Part shown: piece by piece, positions 8,378 through 16,989 of the stretch
Numbering within the stretch: position 1 is the stretch's first letter
How the letters are laid out: each line of letters opens with the position of its first letter
Source of the DNA: CAYSRC01 sp964446385
GTDB lineage: Bacteria > Bacillota > Clostridia > Oscillospirales > Ruminococcaceae
NCBI GenBank assembly: GCA_964446385.1
Contig: CAYUOH010000004.1
Coordinates: 1-64,000, forward strand
Direction: 5' to 3'
Length of the DNA: 64,000 nt
Notes under the pieces: model-generated
The model's input: the letters and a program-made list of their open reading frames with translations, nothing else
Database searches by the model: none
Told to the model about the DNA's origin: nothing
Program-made: the position numbers and the translations under genes

Positions 8378-9051
8378 GGCTGAAATAATAATTTATCCGA
8401 AGAAATAAGCCTAAATTCTATGCCTTCGTATTCCCCATTGAATGAGTAAGGAATGGACGGCCCGTGAAGGTGACCGTAGTAACACCGCCTGACGCCGTAT
8501 TCTTTCATAAGATGTATATATTCTGTACAGGCAGAATCCTCATATACCGGAGGATAATGCAAAAAACAGATTATTTCATCGGTGTTTTCAAAACGTTTAG
8601 CGAAGTCAAGAGAGGTCTTAAGCCGCACAAACTCCCGCACATATACTTTTTCATTTTCTTCGCCGAACATCCATCCCCTGGCGCCGGCAATCGCTGTTTT
8701 TTCTTCAACAAGGATTGAGTTGTTGAAGAGGAAGCTGATTGTTCCAAAACTGTTAGTGGAAAGGAATTCGTTGTTTTTTTTCATTGTGGCCCACCAGAAA
8801 TCATGGTTGCCCTTAGAAATAATCTTATGCCCGTTCAGATCATTTATGAATTTAAAATCCGCCGCTGCCTCATTGTAATCCATAGCCCAGGAAATATCCC
8901 CCGGAATTATAACTGTATCACATGGACTTACAAGCTTGTTCCAGGAATTTCTAAGACGTTCGGCGTAATCGGTCCATCCGCGGAAAACGTCCATATTTTT
9001 GCCGGAGTCAGAGAATGCGAGATGCAGATCAGATATAGCAAAAATCGACAG
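8362..9051 (-). CDS. metallophosphoesterase with probable CTG start
   Basis: A calcineurin-like metallophosphoesterase (Metallophos family), 229 residues if begun at a CTG codon at 9049-9051. The first ATG is at 8994, but starting there would remove the metal-binding ISDLHL motif encoded immediately upstream in the same open frame. An AGGTGA ribosome binding site lies 5 bases before the CTG, and a stop codon directly precedes it. Further family motifs are PGDISWAMD, KGNHDFWW and YGHLHGPS, so the di-metal centre is complete. The substrate is unknown; homologues are annotated as generic phosphohydrolases. It is read with yraN, 15 bases upstream. The start assignment is an inference. Confidence 0.85.
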   Translation of the reverse strand: MSIFAISDLHLAFSDSGKNMDVFRGWTDYAERLRNSWNKLVSPCDTVIIPGDISWAMDYNEAAADFKFINDLNGHKIISKGNHDFWWATMKKNNEFLSTNSFGTISFLFNNSILVEEKTAIAGARGWMFGEENEKVYVREFVRLKTSLDFAKRFENTDEIICFLHYPPVYEDSACTEYIHLMKEYGVRRCYYGHLHGPSIPYSFNGEYEGIEFRLISSDKLLFQPLKIK

Positions 9052-9066
9052 TTAAATCACCTGATT

Positions 9067-9411
9067 TCAAAAAGCGTTTGTAATATGGGCGGTTACGAAA
9101 AAACAGCCTTCGGTTTCTCTTAATTCCAGAACGTCAAAACGGGGCTGAGCTTCTGTTTTATGCCCTGAAATATACCACAAAGCGGTTTTCCGGATCCTGC
9201 TTATTTTGGTGTAATTTACGCTTTCGCGTCCGGGCGCAATACTGTTTCTGCCGCGTGCTTTGACCTCGCAGAATACCAGATATTGTCCGTCTGTAAAAAT
9301 AATATCAATTTCACCAAATCGGCAGCGAAAATTGCGCTCTAATATTCTATTTCCTTTTTCGGAAAGATATTCTGCTGCAAAATCCTCTGCAGGTTTTCCT
9401 TTGCCGTTCAT
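9067..9411 (-). CDS. YraN-family endonuclease-like protein
   Basis: A 114-residue UPF0102/YraN-family protein with the restriction-endonuclease-like core: GEIDIIF and FCEVKAR form the D...ExK metal-binding pattern, preceded by ILERNFRCRFGEIDI. Its cellular role is unsettled; homologues are proposed Holliday-junction-type nucleases. The gene overlaps rnhB by 4 bases, an association common in Firmicutes and consistent with a nucleic-acid role. Confidence 0.9.
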   Translation of the reverse strand: MNGKGKPAEDFAAEYLSEKGNRILERNFRCRFGEIDIIFTDGQYLVFCEVKARGRNSIAPGRESVNYTKISRIRKTALWYISGHKTEAQPRFDVLELRETEGCFFVTAHITNAF

Positions 9412-10022
9412 ATTTTGACACCCTTCAGAAAACTTAAGCGGTGGTATTCTGTTATCCCGTTATTATTAATCGCATCGTAATGAACTCTTGTACCGTATCC
9501 CTTATGTTTAGCAAAGGAATATTCAGGGTACTTTCTATCGAGCCAGTACATGAATTTGTCCCTTGTCACCTTAGCAAGTATTGACGCTGCGGAGACAGAG
9601 GCTGAAACGGCGTCACCATGTACCAGCGGTGAGCTGTTGTCAAGATTCTCAGGGGTTCTGTTTCCGTCGATAAGAACAATGTCATATGGGACTGTGATTT
9701 TCCGCACAGCCAGGTACATACCGGACATTGTAGCGTTCAGTATATTGATTTCATCGATTGTATTATTATCAACAAATACTACGCAGTATGCTGCTGCGTT
9801 TTTTAGGATTTCCCGAAATATGACTTCCCTTTTCTTCTCGGAAAGTTTTTTAGAATCGTTCAGGCCTTCAATGAAAGCCCCTTTTTTCAGAACCACTGCA
9901 GCACAGCAAACAGGTCCGGCAAGAGGTCCTCTGCCGGCTTCGTCAACACCGCAGATGAATTCGTATCCCTTTTCATCACGGAGGTTACTGTCAAATTCAA
10001 ACAATTCTTCAGAAGAAGCCAT
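9408..10022 (-). CDS. rnhB: ribonuclease HII
   Basis: A 204-residue RNase HII, which cuts RNA in RNA-DNA hybrids and starts removal of single ribonucleotides from DNA. The signature GVDEAGRGPLAGPV gives active-site Asp27 and Glu28. Asp119 lies in VLIDGN, and the SILAKVTRDKFM stretch supplies the last acidic residue. It follows rbgA by 5 bases and overlaps yraN. A type I RNase H (rnhA) is also in this window at 24191, so the two classes coexist. Confidence 0.96.
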   Translation of the reverse strand: MASSEELFEFDSNLRDEKGYEFICGVDEAGRGPLAGPVCCAAVVLKKGAFIEGLNDSKKLSEKKREVIFREILKNAAAYCVVFVDNNTIDEINILNATMSGMYLAVRKITVPYDIVLIDGNRTPENLDNSSPLVHGDAVSASVSAASILAKVTRDKFMYWLDRKYPEYSFAKHKGYGTRVHYDAINNNGITEYHRLSFLKGVKI

Positions 10023-10027
10023 AAAAA

Positions 10028-10879
10028 TTATATCTTTTCAAATGTGATACTTCCCGTAAGTCCCGCACGTATTTCGTCGATAAGCATTATGGAAGATCTC
10101 AGAGTGTCAGGATTTCCCTTTGATACTATCATACCCCTTTTCATGGCAATTGCCTTAAGAAGGTCGTATGAATCTAGGGAAAACACGGTTTCGTCATCCA
10201 GTTTGTAGCGTTCGGTAAGACCCGATGGATGAATATCCTTCAGAAGAGATATAGCGAAGCAGGCTATTTCCTCAGGATCGAATATTCTGTCGCTTATAGC
10301 ACCTGTAATAGCCAACAGAACAGCGTCATTCTGGTTCTCAAGCTTTGGCCAGAGGATTCCGGGCATATCAAGAAGATCGATGTTTTTGAGGGAAATCCAC
10401 TGTTCACCGCGCGTGACACCGGGCGTGTCAGCTGTTTTGGTTGCAGCGCGGCCAGAAATAGCATTTATAAAGGTTGATTTTCCCACGTTGGGAATTCCAA
10501 GAATCATCGCCCTGGTTTTGTACTTTTTTGAGCTGACGGGCAACTGTTCAAGAATCCTTGCGACAATGTCGGCAGCCTGCTTCTGTGATTTGGAGGAAAG
10601 GGCAAAACATCTATACCCTTTTTCACCGTAATAATCCATCCATTTTACTGTCTGATCGGGATCAGCAAGGTCTGCCTTGTTGAAAACAAAGAACCGGGGT
10701 TTGTTTCCGGCGTATCTGTCGATATAGGGATTTTTGCTTGCGGAAGGGATTCTTGCGTCAAGAAGCTCAATAATAATATCAATATCCTGCATGCGTTTCT
10801 GAATCGAGCGCATGGTTTTGGTCATGTGGCCGGGATACCAGTTCAGAAATTCATTTGGAGTGTAATCTTTGCCGCTCAT
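10028..10879 (-). CDS. rbgA: ribosome biogenesis GTPase RbgA (YlqF)
   Basis: A 283-residue circularly permuted GTPase. The G4 motif NKAD (67-70) comes before the P-loop GIPNVGKS (128-135) and the G3 motif DTPG (151-154), the diagnostic order for YlqF/RbgA. The opening NWYPGHMTKTMR is typical. It assists late 50S assembly. It overlaps lepB by 4 bases and precedes rnhB by 5, as in other Firmicutes (rplS-lepB-rbgA-rnhB). Confidence 0.96.
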   Translation of the reverse strand: MSGKDYTPNEFLNWYPGHMTKTMRSIQKRMQDIDIIIELLDARIPSASKNPYIDRYAGNKPRFFVFNKADLADPDQTVKWMDYYGEKGYRCFALSSKSQKQAADIVARILEQLPVSSKKYKTRAMILGIPNVGKSTFINAISGRAATKTADTPGVTRGEQWISLKNIDLLDMPGILWPKLENQNDAVLLAITGAISDRIFDPEEIACFAISLLKDIHPSGLTERYKLDDETVFSLDSYDLLKAIAMKRGMIVSKGNPDTLRSSIMLIDEIRAGLTGSITFEKI

Positions 10880-11382
10880 ATTTTATTACCCGATCCGATT
10901 ACAAAAAAAAATTTCCCAACGATACAGTGTTTGTCAATCAGACCTATTTTTGAGTTTCGGCTGTCCATGGAAACAGAGCGGTTGTCCCCCATCACGAACA
11001 CGTATCCGTCAGGAACAATTAAAGGATATTCCATATCCCCTTTGAAGTTTTCAGGACCGCTGCTGATCAGTTCGCCGTCTACGCTTACGTTTCCTTCGTT
11101 GTCGATTTCAAGAGTCTGTCCTGATACTGCAATGATTCGTTTAACCAGCGGTTTGCCGTAATTGTTGTTAGAATCGATAATGACAATATCGTTGTTTTTT
11201 GCTCTGTAAAAAAAGTCAACACCGATAACACGCTGCCCAGGCTGAAGTGTGGGAACCATCGAGGTCCCGTCCACAATAAAGCTTTTAAGGCCGAACAGCA
11301 TGATGCAGATAACTATTAAAAGAGAAAATATCAGGGATTCGATCCAGTCGGAAATTTTGTCTAAAGATTTTTTCATATTCAA
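10876..11382 (-). CDS. lepB: signal peptidase I
   Basis: A 168-residue S26 signal peptidase, which removes signal peptides on the outer face of the membrane. One N-terminal membrane segment spans about residues 13-36. The catalytic Ser41 lies in DGTSMVPTL and the catalytic Lys81 in PLVKRIIA. The closing GDNRSVSMDSRN box is intact. The short, single-span form is usual for Gram-positives. It lies after the rplS terminator and overlaps rbgA by 4 bases. Confidence 0.96.
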   Translation of the reverse strand: MNMKKSLDKISDWIESLIFSLLIVICIMLFGLKSFIVDGTSMVPTLQPGQRVIGVDFFYRAKNNDIVIIDSNNNYGKPLVKRIIAVSGQTLEIDNEGNVSVDGELISSGPENFKGDMEYPLIVPDGYVFVMGDNRSVSMDSRNSKIGLIDKHCIVGKFFFVIGSGNKI

Positions 11383-11387
11383 AAAAC

Positions 11388-11421
11388 AGTAAAAATAAAG
11401 AGGGGGCAGAAATCTGCCCCC
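11388..11421 (-). terminator. intrinsic terminator of rplS
   Basis: GGGGGCAG (11402-11409) and CTGCCCCC (11414-11421) form a GC-rich stem around a 4-base loop. On the minus strand a T-rich tail (CTCTTTATTTTT) follows. It lies 12 bases after the rplS stop, so most rplS transcripts should end before lepB. Confidence 0.85.
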
Positions 11422-11433
11422 TTTAAGGTGAGA

Positions 11434-11784
11434 TTATTTGGAAACGATTCTTTCCTTAACCTTGGCAGCCTTACCGACACGGTCACGCAGATAATAAAGC
11501 TTAGCTCTGCGAACCTTACCATGCCTAACAACCTCGACTTGTTCAACGTTGGGTGAATTGAATGGGAAAACCCTTTCTACACCAACACCATAGGAAGTAC
11601 GGCGAACAGTGAACGTCTCGTTAATGCCTCCGTGTTTCTTGGCAATAACAGTACCTTCAAATGCCTGGATACGGGAACGATCGCCTTCCTTGATACGAAC
11701 GGAAACACGAACAGTGTCGCCGATTTCGCAGGAAGGTCCTTCGGACTTGAGGCTATCCTGGCTGATTAACTTTAAAGCGTCCAT
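11434..11784 (-). CDS. rplS: 50S ribosomal protein L19
   Basis: A 116-residue L19, full length, with the family core GDTVRVSVRIKEG, RIQAFEGTVIA and a basic C-terminus (KLYYLRDRVGKAAKVKERI). L19 sits at the 30S-50S interface. An AGGAGG site precedes the ATG. It has its own promoter about 110 bases upstream and a strong terminator directly downstream, so it can be expressed as a single-gene unit. Confidence 0.98.
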   Translation of the reverse strand: MDALKLISQDSLKSEGPSCEIGDTVRVSVRIKEGDRSRIQAFEGTVIAKKHGGINETFTVRRTSYGVGVERVFPFNSPNVEQVEVVRHGKVRRAKLYYLRDRVGKAAKVKERIVSK

Positions 11785-11888
11785 AAGAATTCCTCCTAAA
11801 TAATATCAACGTTCATGCCAACGCCAATGGCAGAGGACCGTCTGTTTAATGTTTCCATTAACCCCATAGGAATGGAGGATAATGCAAC
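11785..11888 (-). promoter_or_regulatory. 5' leader of rplS, possible L19 autoregulatory leader
   Basis: The predicted transcript has about 104 bases before the rplS ATG. It contains short complementary segments, CCATT...AATGG and GCCA...TGGC on the minus strand, which could fold into two small hairpins. Firmicutes L19 genes often carry a structured leader, so a protein-binding element is plausible. I cannot confirm the known consensus by eye. Confidence 0.35.
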
Positions 11889-11894
11889 TTGACT

Positions 11895-11923
11895 ATGATA
11901 TCACAATAATACAGTGTATGCAA
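11895..11923 (-). promoter_or_regulatory. promoter of rplS
   Basis: Minus-strand TTGCAT (11918-11923), exactly 17 bases, then TATCAT (11895-11900). It sits just after the stop codon of the DUF2344 gene (11931). Confidence 0.7.
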
Positions 11924-11930
11924 GCATAAA

Positions 11931-12593
11931 TTACTCGAAAATTTTCATGTCCGACGTGAGTATCTGGGTGCGTTTTATCAGGCAGTGCTCGGGGTCAATC
12001 CCGGAATCTGAAAAGGCCTTTCCGATGATCAGACCGGGGTTAAGAGTACTGGCCTGTGATGAAGCGCATACCATGTCGATAATCACTGTGTCTTCGGTAC
12101 AGGAGCATTTATAGGAATGAACCAGAAGCCTGACATTTTTTGTCTGCATTCTTCCTTTTTTGTCTTTCTTCTCAATAAGGATTTCATTTGAATCCAGGAG
12201 ATTTGATATACATTCCGCAATGGTATCGCAATTGAGATTATTGTCCGCAATTTCAATAATATATCTTGAGTAAGCAATGTCGGTCAGCTTATATAGACAT
12301 TCCGAAACATTGAAAACCTCTATGCCGTACGGTAAATAGTTATTCAGTTCGTAAAATCTGTCATATTCGAAACTTTCGTCTGTAATACGGATATCGACGG
12401 TTTCACAAGTACTTTCGTATCCGAGGGAAAGTGGCAGAGAAAAAACCATGTAAAGATGAGGATTGAAACCTTCTGTGTACCACAATGGGAATCCTGACTG
12501 CTTAAAAGCTCTTGAAAAGGTCCTCATAAGATCAAGATGAGAGATATATTTGCATTCAAACAGTTTTGAAAAATGAAGTCTAACAGTTTTCAA
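11931..12593 (-). CDS. TIGR03936-family radical-SAM-linked protein (DUF2344)
   Basis: A 220-residue protein with the DUF2344/TIGR03936 layout. The N-terminal hallmark is VRLHFSKLFECKYISHLDLMRTF, and GFNPHLYMVFSLPLSLGYES follows. The family is almost always encoded next to, or fused to, a TIGR03960 radical-SAM protein, as here, with a 14-base overlap. The joint function is unknown. RNA modification has been suggested from its proximity to ribosomal genes; here rplS is next downstream. Confidence 0.9.
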   Translation of the reverse strand: MKTVRLHFSKLFECKYISHLDLMRTFSRAFKQSGFPLWYTEGFNPHLYMVFSLPLSLGYESTCETVDIRITDESFEYDRFYELNNYLPYGIEVFNVSECLYKLTDIAYSRYIIEIADNNLNCDTIAECISNLLDSNEILIEKKDKKGRMQTKNVRLLVHSYKCSCTEDTVIIDMVCASSQASTLNPGLIIGKAFSDSGIDPEHCLIKRTQILTSDMKIFE

Positions 12594-14424
12594 AGCAGGG
12601 CCTCCCTATGAATTTTGCTATTCCGCAGCCCGCGCATTTGTCCTTGCAGTTTCCGGTGGTGAACGCGTTCAAAGCCTTTATGTACTCGGATACCAGGAAT
12701 TTCTTGTCGACGCCGTAATTCAAAATATCCCAGGGAAGAACCTCATCTGCGGTACGCTCCCTGTAGGCATAAAATTCAGGTTTTATTCCTGAATTTTTGA
12801 AAGCAGTAAGCCATCCATCCAGACTGAAACCTTCGTTCCAACTGTCGAAAATTGCACCATGCCTGTATGCGTAAAGGATGGCTTTTCCGACCCGTCTGTC
12901 TCCCCTTGCGAGGACTGCTTCAATAAAACTGGTGGATGCGTCGTGCCAGTTGACGTTTATTTTTTTGTTTTTTACAGAACTGAGAAGAAGGCGCTGTTTT
13001 CGGCTGAATTCCTCAATTGAATTCTGTGAGCAGAACTGGAAAGGAGTAAACGGCTTGGGGACAAAACATGCGCAACTGATGGTAACCTGTACGGTTTTAC
13101 CTTTCGGCCTGTTTTCTAGAGAATAGTATTCGTCGACTATTTTACCCGCAAGATCGGCAATACCGACAATATCCTCATCGGTTTCGGTGGGAAGGCCTAT
13201 CATGAAATACAATTTTACCGAAGTGTAACCAGACCGGAAAGAATTCCTGCAGGTAGTCAAAATTTCCTCTTCAGTTATATTTTTGTTTATTACATCACGC
13301 AGACGTTGTGTTCCGGCCTCAGGTGCAAAAGTAAGGCCGCTTTTGCGAACGGAATTAATCCGCTCCAGGAGTTCGTCGTCAAATGTGTCGATACGCAGCG
13401 AGGGCAGCGAAATGCTGGTTTTTTCTTTGTCAGTCCATTCCAACATATCTTTTAGTAGTTCATGTATTTCCGGATGATCGCTGGACGAAAGCGAGAGAAG
13501 AGAAACTTCATCGTATCCGGTATTAACGCAAAGGTCAAAGGCCTGTTTATTAATTACGTCTTTGTCTTTCCAGCGGAAAGGTCTGTATATAAAACCGGCC
13601 TGGCAGAACCGACATCCTCTGATACAGCCCCGGAGGATTTCAACAGATACTCTGTCAAAGATAGCCTCTATCATGGGAACGGGGGTGCTGGAGGGATAAG
13701 ATGCGGAATTCAGGTCCAATACTAAGCGCTTGTTGACAACTTCGGGAGCATAACTTTTTCTGTTGTATTTTATGATTTCTCCCGATTCGGCATATTCAGG
13801 TTCATAAAGAGCCGGTATGTAAAGCCCTTCTATTTCACATGCATTTCGCAGAAACTTGGATTTGGACCAGCCTTGCTCCTTTGCTTTGATACACAGCTCG
13901 TAAAGTTCTGTATTAATTTCTTCACCGTCACCCTGAATAAAGATATCTACAAAATCGGCCAGCGGTTCCGGGTTGCTGGCGCAGGGGCCACCCGCAATAA
14001 CGAGAGGAAAAACTGATCTGCGTTTTTTTGAAAGAAGTTCAATTCGACCCAGGTCGAGCATATAAAGAACGTTTGTAAATGAAAGTTCATACTGTAGAGT
14101 AAATCCGATAACATCAAACTTATCAAGAGAGTCCTTACTTTCAAGAGAAAACAGAGGAATTCCGTTAGCTATCATTCCGTCACGCATATCAAACCAGGGA
14201 GCAAAGAACCTTTCGCACCAGATATCCGGATGTTTATTAGCTATATCATACAGTATTTTCATTCCCAGATGGGACATACCGACTTCATATACATCGGGGA
14301 AACAGAACGCGAAGCGAAGCTTAACTTCGTCGGCATTCTTGATAACGGAGCCTTTTTCACCTCCGACATATCTGCCCGGTTTCTGAACAGTTCGCAGAAT
14401 TTTTTCCATTGTATAATCGGCCAT
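12580..14424 (-). CDS. TIGR03960-family B12-binding/radical SAM protein
   Basis: A 614-residue protein. The N-terminal half resembles a B12-binding-type Rossmann domain (VIAGGPCASNPEPL near 143-156). A radical-SAM core follows with Cys267-x3-Cys271-x2-Cys274 in RGCIRGCRFCQAG, which would bind the 4Fe-4S cluster that cleaves SAM. The C-terminus has a further Cys-rich tail (KDKCAGCGIAKFIGRPC). The reaction is unknown. It is coupled to the DUF2344 gene and transcribed separately from ftsH, since a hairpin lies between them. Confidence 0.92.
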   Translation of the reverse strand: MADYTMEKILRTVQKPGRYVGGEKGSVIKNADEVKLRFAFCFPDVYEVGMSHLGMKILYDIANKHPDIWCERFFAPWFDMRDGMIANGIPLFSLESKDSLDKFDVIGFTLQYELSFTNVLYMLDLGRIELLSKKRRSVFPLVIAGGPCASNPEPLADFVDIFIQGDGEEINTELYELCIKAKEQGWSKSKFLRNACEIEGLYIPALYEPEYAESGEIIKYNRKSYAPEVVNKRLVLDLNSASYPSSTPVPMIEAIFDRVSVEILRGCIRGCRFCQAGFIYRPFRWKDKDVINKQAFDLCVNTGYDEVSLLSLSSSDHPEIHELLKDMLEWTDKEKTSISLPSLRIDTFDDELLERINSVRKSGLTFAPEAGTQRLRDVINKNITEEEILTTCRNSFRSGYTSVKLYFMIGLPTETDEDIVGIADLAGKIVDEYYSLENRPKGKTVQVTISCACFVPKPFTPFQFCSQNSIEEFSRKQRLLLSSVKNKKINVNWHDASTSFIEAVLARGDRRVGKAILYAYRHGAIFDSWNEGFSLDGWLTAFKNSGIKPEFYAYRERTADEVLPWDILNYGVDKKFLVSEYIKALNAFTTGNCKDKCAGCGIAKFIGRPCFENC

Positions 14425-14438
14425 AGATTGTCTCCTAG

Positions 14439-14475
14439 AAAAAAACGAGCAGAGAGCCTGCTCTGCCCGTTTTTT
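14439..14475 (-). terminator. terminator after ftsH, near-symmetric
   Basis: ACGAGCAGAG (14445-14454) pairs with CTCTGCCCGT (14461-14470), 10 bp with one G-U pair and a 6-base loop. On the minus strand it is followed by seven Ts, and a mirror T-run exists on the plus strand. It closes the gdpP-rplI-dnaB-tilS-hpt-ftsH direction and separates it from the radical-SAM pair. Confidence 0.85.
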
Positions 14476-14496
14476 CGTTATTTCAATTATAAGATA

Positions 14497-16410
14497 TTAT
14501 TCGTTTACGTCTCTGCTTTCTGAAGTTTCGGCAGGACTTTCAGCGCTTTCGACGACATCATCAGTTTCTAATACGGGATTGTCATCAAGTGTTTCTCCTG
14601 ACATAAGCTTCTTGAATTCATCACTGTCAAGTTTTTCTTTTTCAAGTAGAGCTGCGGCTATAAGATGGACTTGATCTGTATGCTCGGTAAGAATAGATTC
14701 GCACCGTTTGTAGGCATCCTCAACCAAAGCCTTGATTTCTTCATCTATCAGGCCAAGTGTTTCATCGGAATAATTGCTTGTATGAGTAAGATCTCTTCCG
14801 AGGAATACTTCACTGGGATCGGTACCGTAGACAATGGGACCGAGTTTATCGGAAAAACCAAGACGCGTTACCATTGTTTTTGCTAGTAATGTTACCCGCT
14901 CAAGATCGTTGGAAGCTCCTGCGGAGATGTCGTCCATAAATACTGCTTCGGCGACACGGCCTCCCAGCATCATTACAATCTGTGAACTCATCTGCTTTTT
15001 TGTTTGATGCTGATCGTCGGTTTCGGGTAGAGAAATAGTATATCCGGCGGCTGGCCCTCTTGAGATGATGGAAATTTGCTGGACAAACTCGTTGGGGCAA
15101 GCATAATATCCGGCTATGGCATGTCCGGATTCATGGTACGCTGTTATTTTACGGTCTCTCTCGGTTACGACACGCGACTTCTTTTCGGGACCGGCGATAA
15201 CTTTAATGCTAGCTTCCTCAATGTCTTCCTGAGTAATAGCTTTTCGGTTTTTTCTGGCAGCCATAAGCGCCGCTTCGTTAAGTAGGTTTTCAAGGTCGGC
15301 ACCGGTAAATCCGATAGTCTGTTTTGCAATAACATTGAGATTGACATCGGGGCCAAGAGGTTTATTGCGGGAATGAACCTTAAGGATTTCTTCACGACCC
15401 TTTATGTCAGGTGCGCCAACATATATTCTGCGGTCAAAACGACCGGGACGCAGCAGAGCGGGGTCAAGAATGTCGGCCCTGTTGGTGGCCGCAATTACGA
15501 TTACTCCTTCATTTTCCGCAAAACCATCCATCTCGACAAGAATCTGGTTTAGTGTCTGTTCACGTTCATCATGTCCACCGCCGAGACCTGTACCTCTCTG
15601 ACGCCCGACAGCATCGATTTCATCTATGAAGATTATGCATGGGCGCTGTTTTTTTGCGTTGTCAAAAAGGTCCCTTACTCGTGAGGCACCAACACCGACA
15701 TATAATTCCACAAAATCAGAACCGGAAATCGAATTGAAGGGAACACCTGCCTCTCCGGCAACTGCTTTTGCAAGAAGTGTTTTACCGGTTCCCGGAGGGC
15801 CTTCAAGCAGGACGCCTTTGGGTATTTTTGCACCGAGGGTATTAAATTTATCGGGGTTTTTGAGAAATTCTACAATTTCGGAAAGCTCCGCCTTTTCTTC
15901 ATCCGCACCTGCAACATCGGCAAATGTTTTCTGGGAAAGGTTGTCGCTTGCTTTATGAATTCGGGCTTTGCTGATGCCGCTGATTTTTCCTCCCTGCTGG
16001 GACATAGAAATGTAAAAGAAAATTATTACTGCAAAAAGCAGAATTGTAGGCAAGAAGCTGAGCAGTGTGGACCAGATGTTCTTTCCGGCTTTGTATGTGA
16101 ATTTGATATCGTTGTTATTAAGCTTTTCAAGTGAGCTGTCATGGATATCCATGAGAAACAGTTCAACATTAGGAACAGAATAGGAGTGCACAACACCGAC
16201 AGTATCGGATTTTAGCGAGTAAGTCAGTTTGCCCGAAGAAAGATCAAGAGAGTATTCCGTTACTTCACCGTCGATGAACTGTTTAACTACGTCTGAATAA
16301 TCGGCTGTGGGAAGTGCTGAGGTTGAGGTGATCAGCCAAACGAAAAGAGCTATTATCGCCAGAACCAGTACCAGTGATATTCCGCGACCTTTGTTATTGT
16401 TATGCTGCAT
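14497..16410 (-). CDS. ftsH: ATP-dependent zinc metalloprotease FtsH
   Basis: A 637-residue membrane-bound AAA+ protease. Two membrane segments (about 11-32 and 113-135) flank a small extracytoplasmic domain. Walker A GPPGTGKT is at 204-211 and Walker B IIFIDEIDAVGR near 259-270. The zinc-binding HESGH is at 426-430, with a later Asp in the MDDISAGASNDLE stretch as the third ligand. The acidic Ser-rich C-terminal tail is not conserved. It is the last gene of the tilS-hpt-ftsH string, a conserved Firmicutes order. Confidence 0.98.
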   Translation of the reverse strand: MQHNNNKGRGISLVLVLAIIALFVWLITSTSALPTADYSDVVKQFIDGEVTEYSLDLSSGKLTYSLKSDTVGVVHSYSVPNVELFLMDIHDSSLEKLNNNDIKFTYKAGKNIWSTLLSFLPTILLFAVIIFFYISMSQQGGKISGISKARIHKASDNLSQKTFADVAGADEEKAELSEIVEFLKNPDKFNTLGAKIPKGVLLEGPPGTGKTLLAKAVAGEAGVPFNSISGSDFVELYVGVGASRVRDLFDNAKKQRPCIIFIDEIDAVGRQRGTGLGGGHDEREQTLNQILVEMDGFAENEGVIVIAATNRADILDPALLRPGRFDRRIYVGAPDIKGREEILKVHSRNKPLGPDVNLNVIAKQTIGFTGADLENLLNEAALMAARKNRKAITQEDIEEASIKVIAGPEKKSRVVTERDRKITAYHESGHAIAGYYACPNEFVQQISIISRGPAAGYTISLPETDDQHQTKKQMSSQIVMMLGGRVAEAVFMDDISAGASNDLERVTLLAKTMVTRLGFSDKLGPIVYGTDPSEVFLGRDLTHTSNYSDETLGLIDEEIKALVEDAYKRCESILTEHTDQVHLIAAALLEKEKLDSDEFKKLMSGETLDDNPVLETDDVVESAESPAETSESRDVNE

Positions 16411-16441
16411 AAATTTCCATCCTGAAGATTATTTTACTGAA

Positions 16442-16978
16442 TTATTCATATAGAGAGGGTTTTAGGACCCCTACATAAGGAAGATTGCGGTATTTCTCAT
16501 CAAAATCAAGACCATATCCGACAACAAATTCGTCAGGTACTTCAAAGCCGAAATAATCGGCTTGAATATCTGCCTGTCTGCGGGAAGGCTTATCCAAAAG
16601 GGTAACGATTTTTATTGAAGAAGGATTACGGTCCTTAAGTATGTGGGAAATGTAGTCAAGAGTGAGACCGCTGTCCAGAATATCCTCAACGATGATGATA
16701 TCTCTACCTTCAAGGGGAATATAAACGTCCTTGATAATTTTCACAACGCCTCCGGTTACAACACCTCTGCCATAGCTGGAAACAACCATGAAATCGAGCT
16801 GAAGGTCAATATTCATATTCCTGATGAGGTCGGACATAAAAATAAAAGACCCTTTTAAAACACCTAGAACAAGAGGTAACTTTCCCTTGTAATCTTTTGA
16901 TATCTGTTCGCCGAGCTCTTTTACCCTGGTCTGTATTTCCGATTCTGTGAAGAGAATACTTTCGACGTCCTGGTGCAT
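16442..16978 (-). CDS. hpt: hypoxanthine phosphoribosyltransferase
   Basis: A 178-residue purine salvage enzyme that makes IMP or GMP from hypoxanthine or guanine and PRPP. The PRPP-binding motif IIIVEDILDSGLT and the flexible-loop region SSYGRGVVTGG are present, as is the late DFVVGYGLDFDEKYRNLPYVG box that contacts the base. It lies between tilS and ftsH, the classical Firmicutes arrangement, with 31 bases before ftsH. Confidence 0.97.
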   Translation of the reverse strand: MHQDVESILFTESEIQTRVKELGEQISKDYKGKLPLVLGVLKGSFIFMSDLIRNMNIDLQLDFMVVSSYGRGVVTGGVVKIIKDVYIPLEGRDIIIVEDILDSGLTLDYISHILKDRNPSSIKIVTLLDKPSRRQADIQADYFGFEVPDEFVVGYGLDFDEKYRNLPYVGVLKPSLYE

Positions 16979-16989
16979 TTATACACTCC

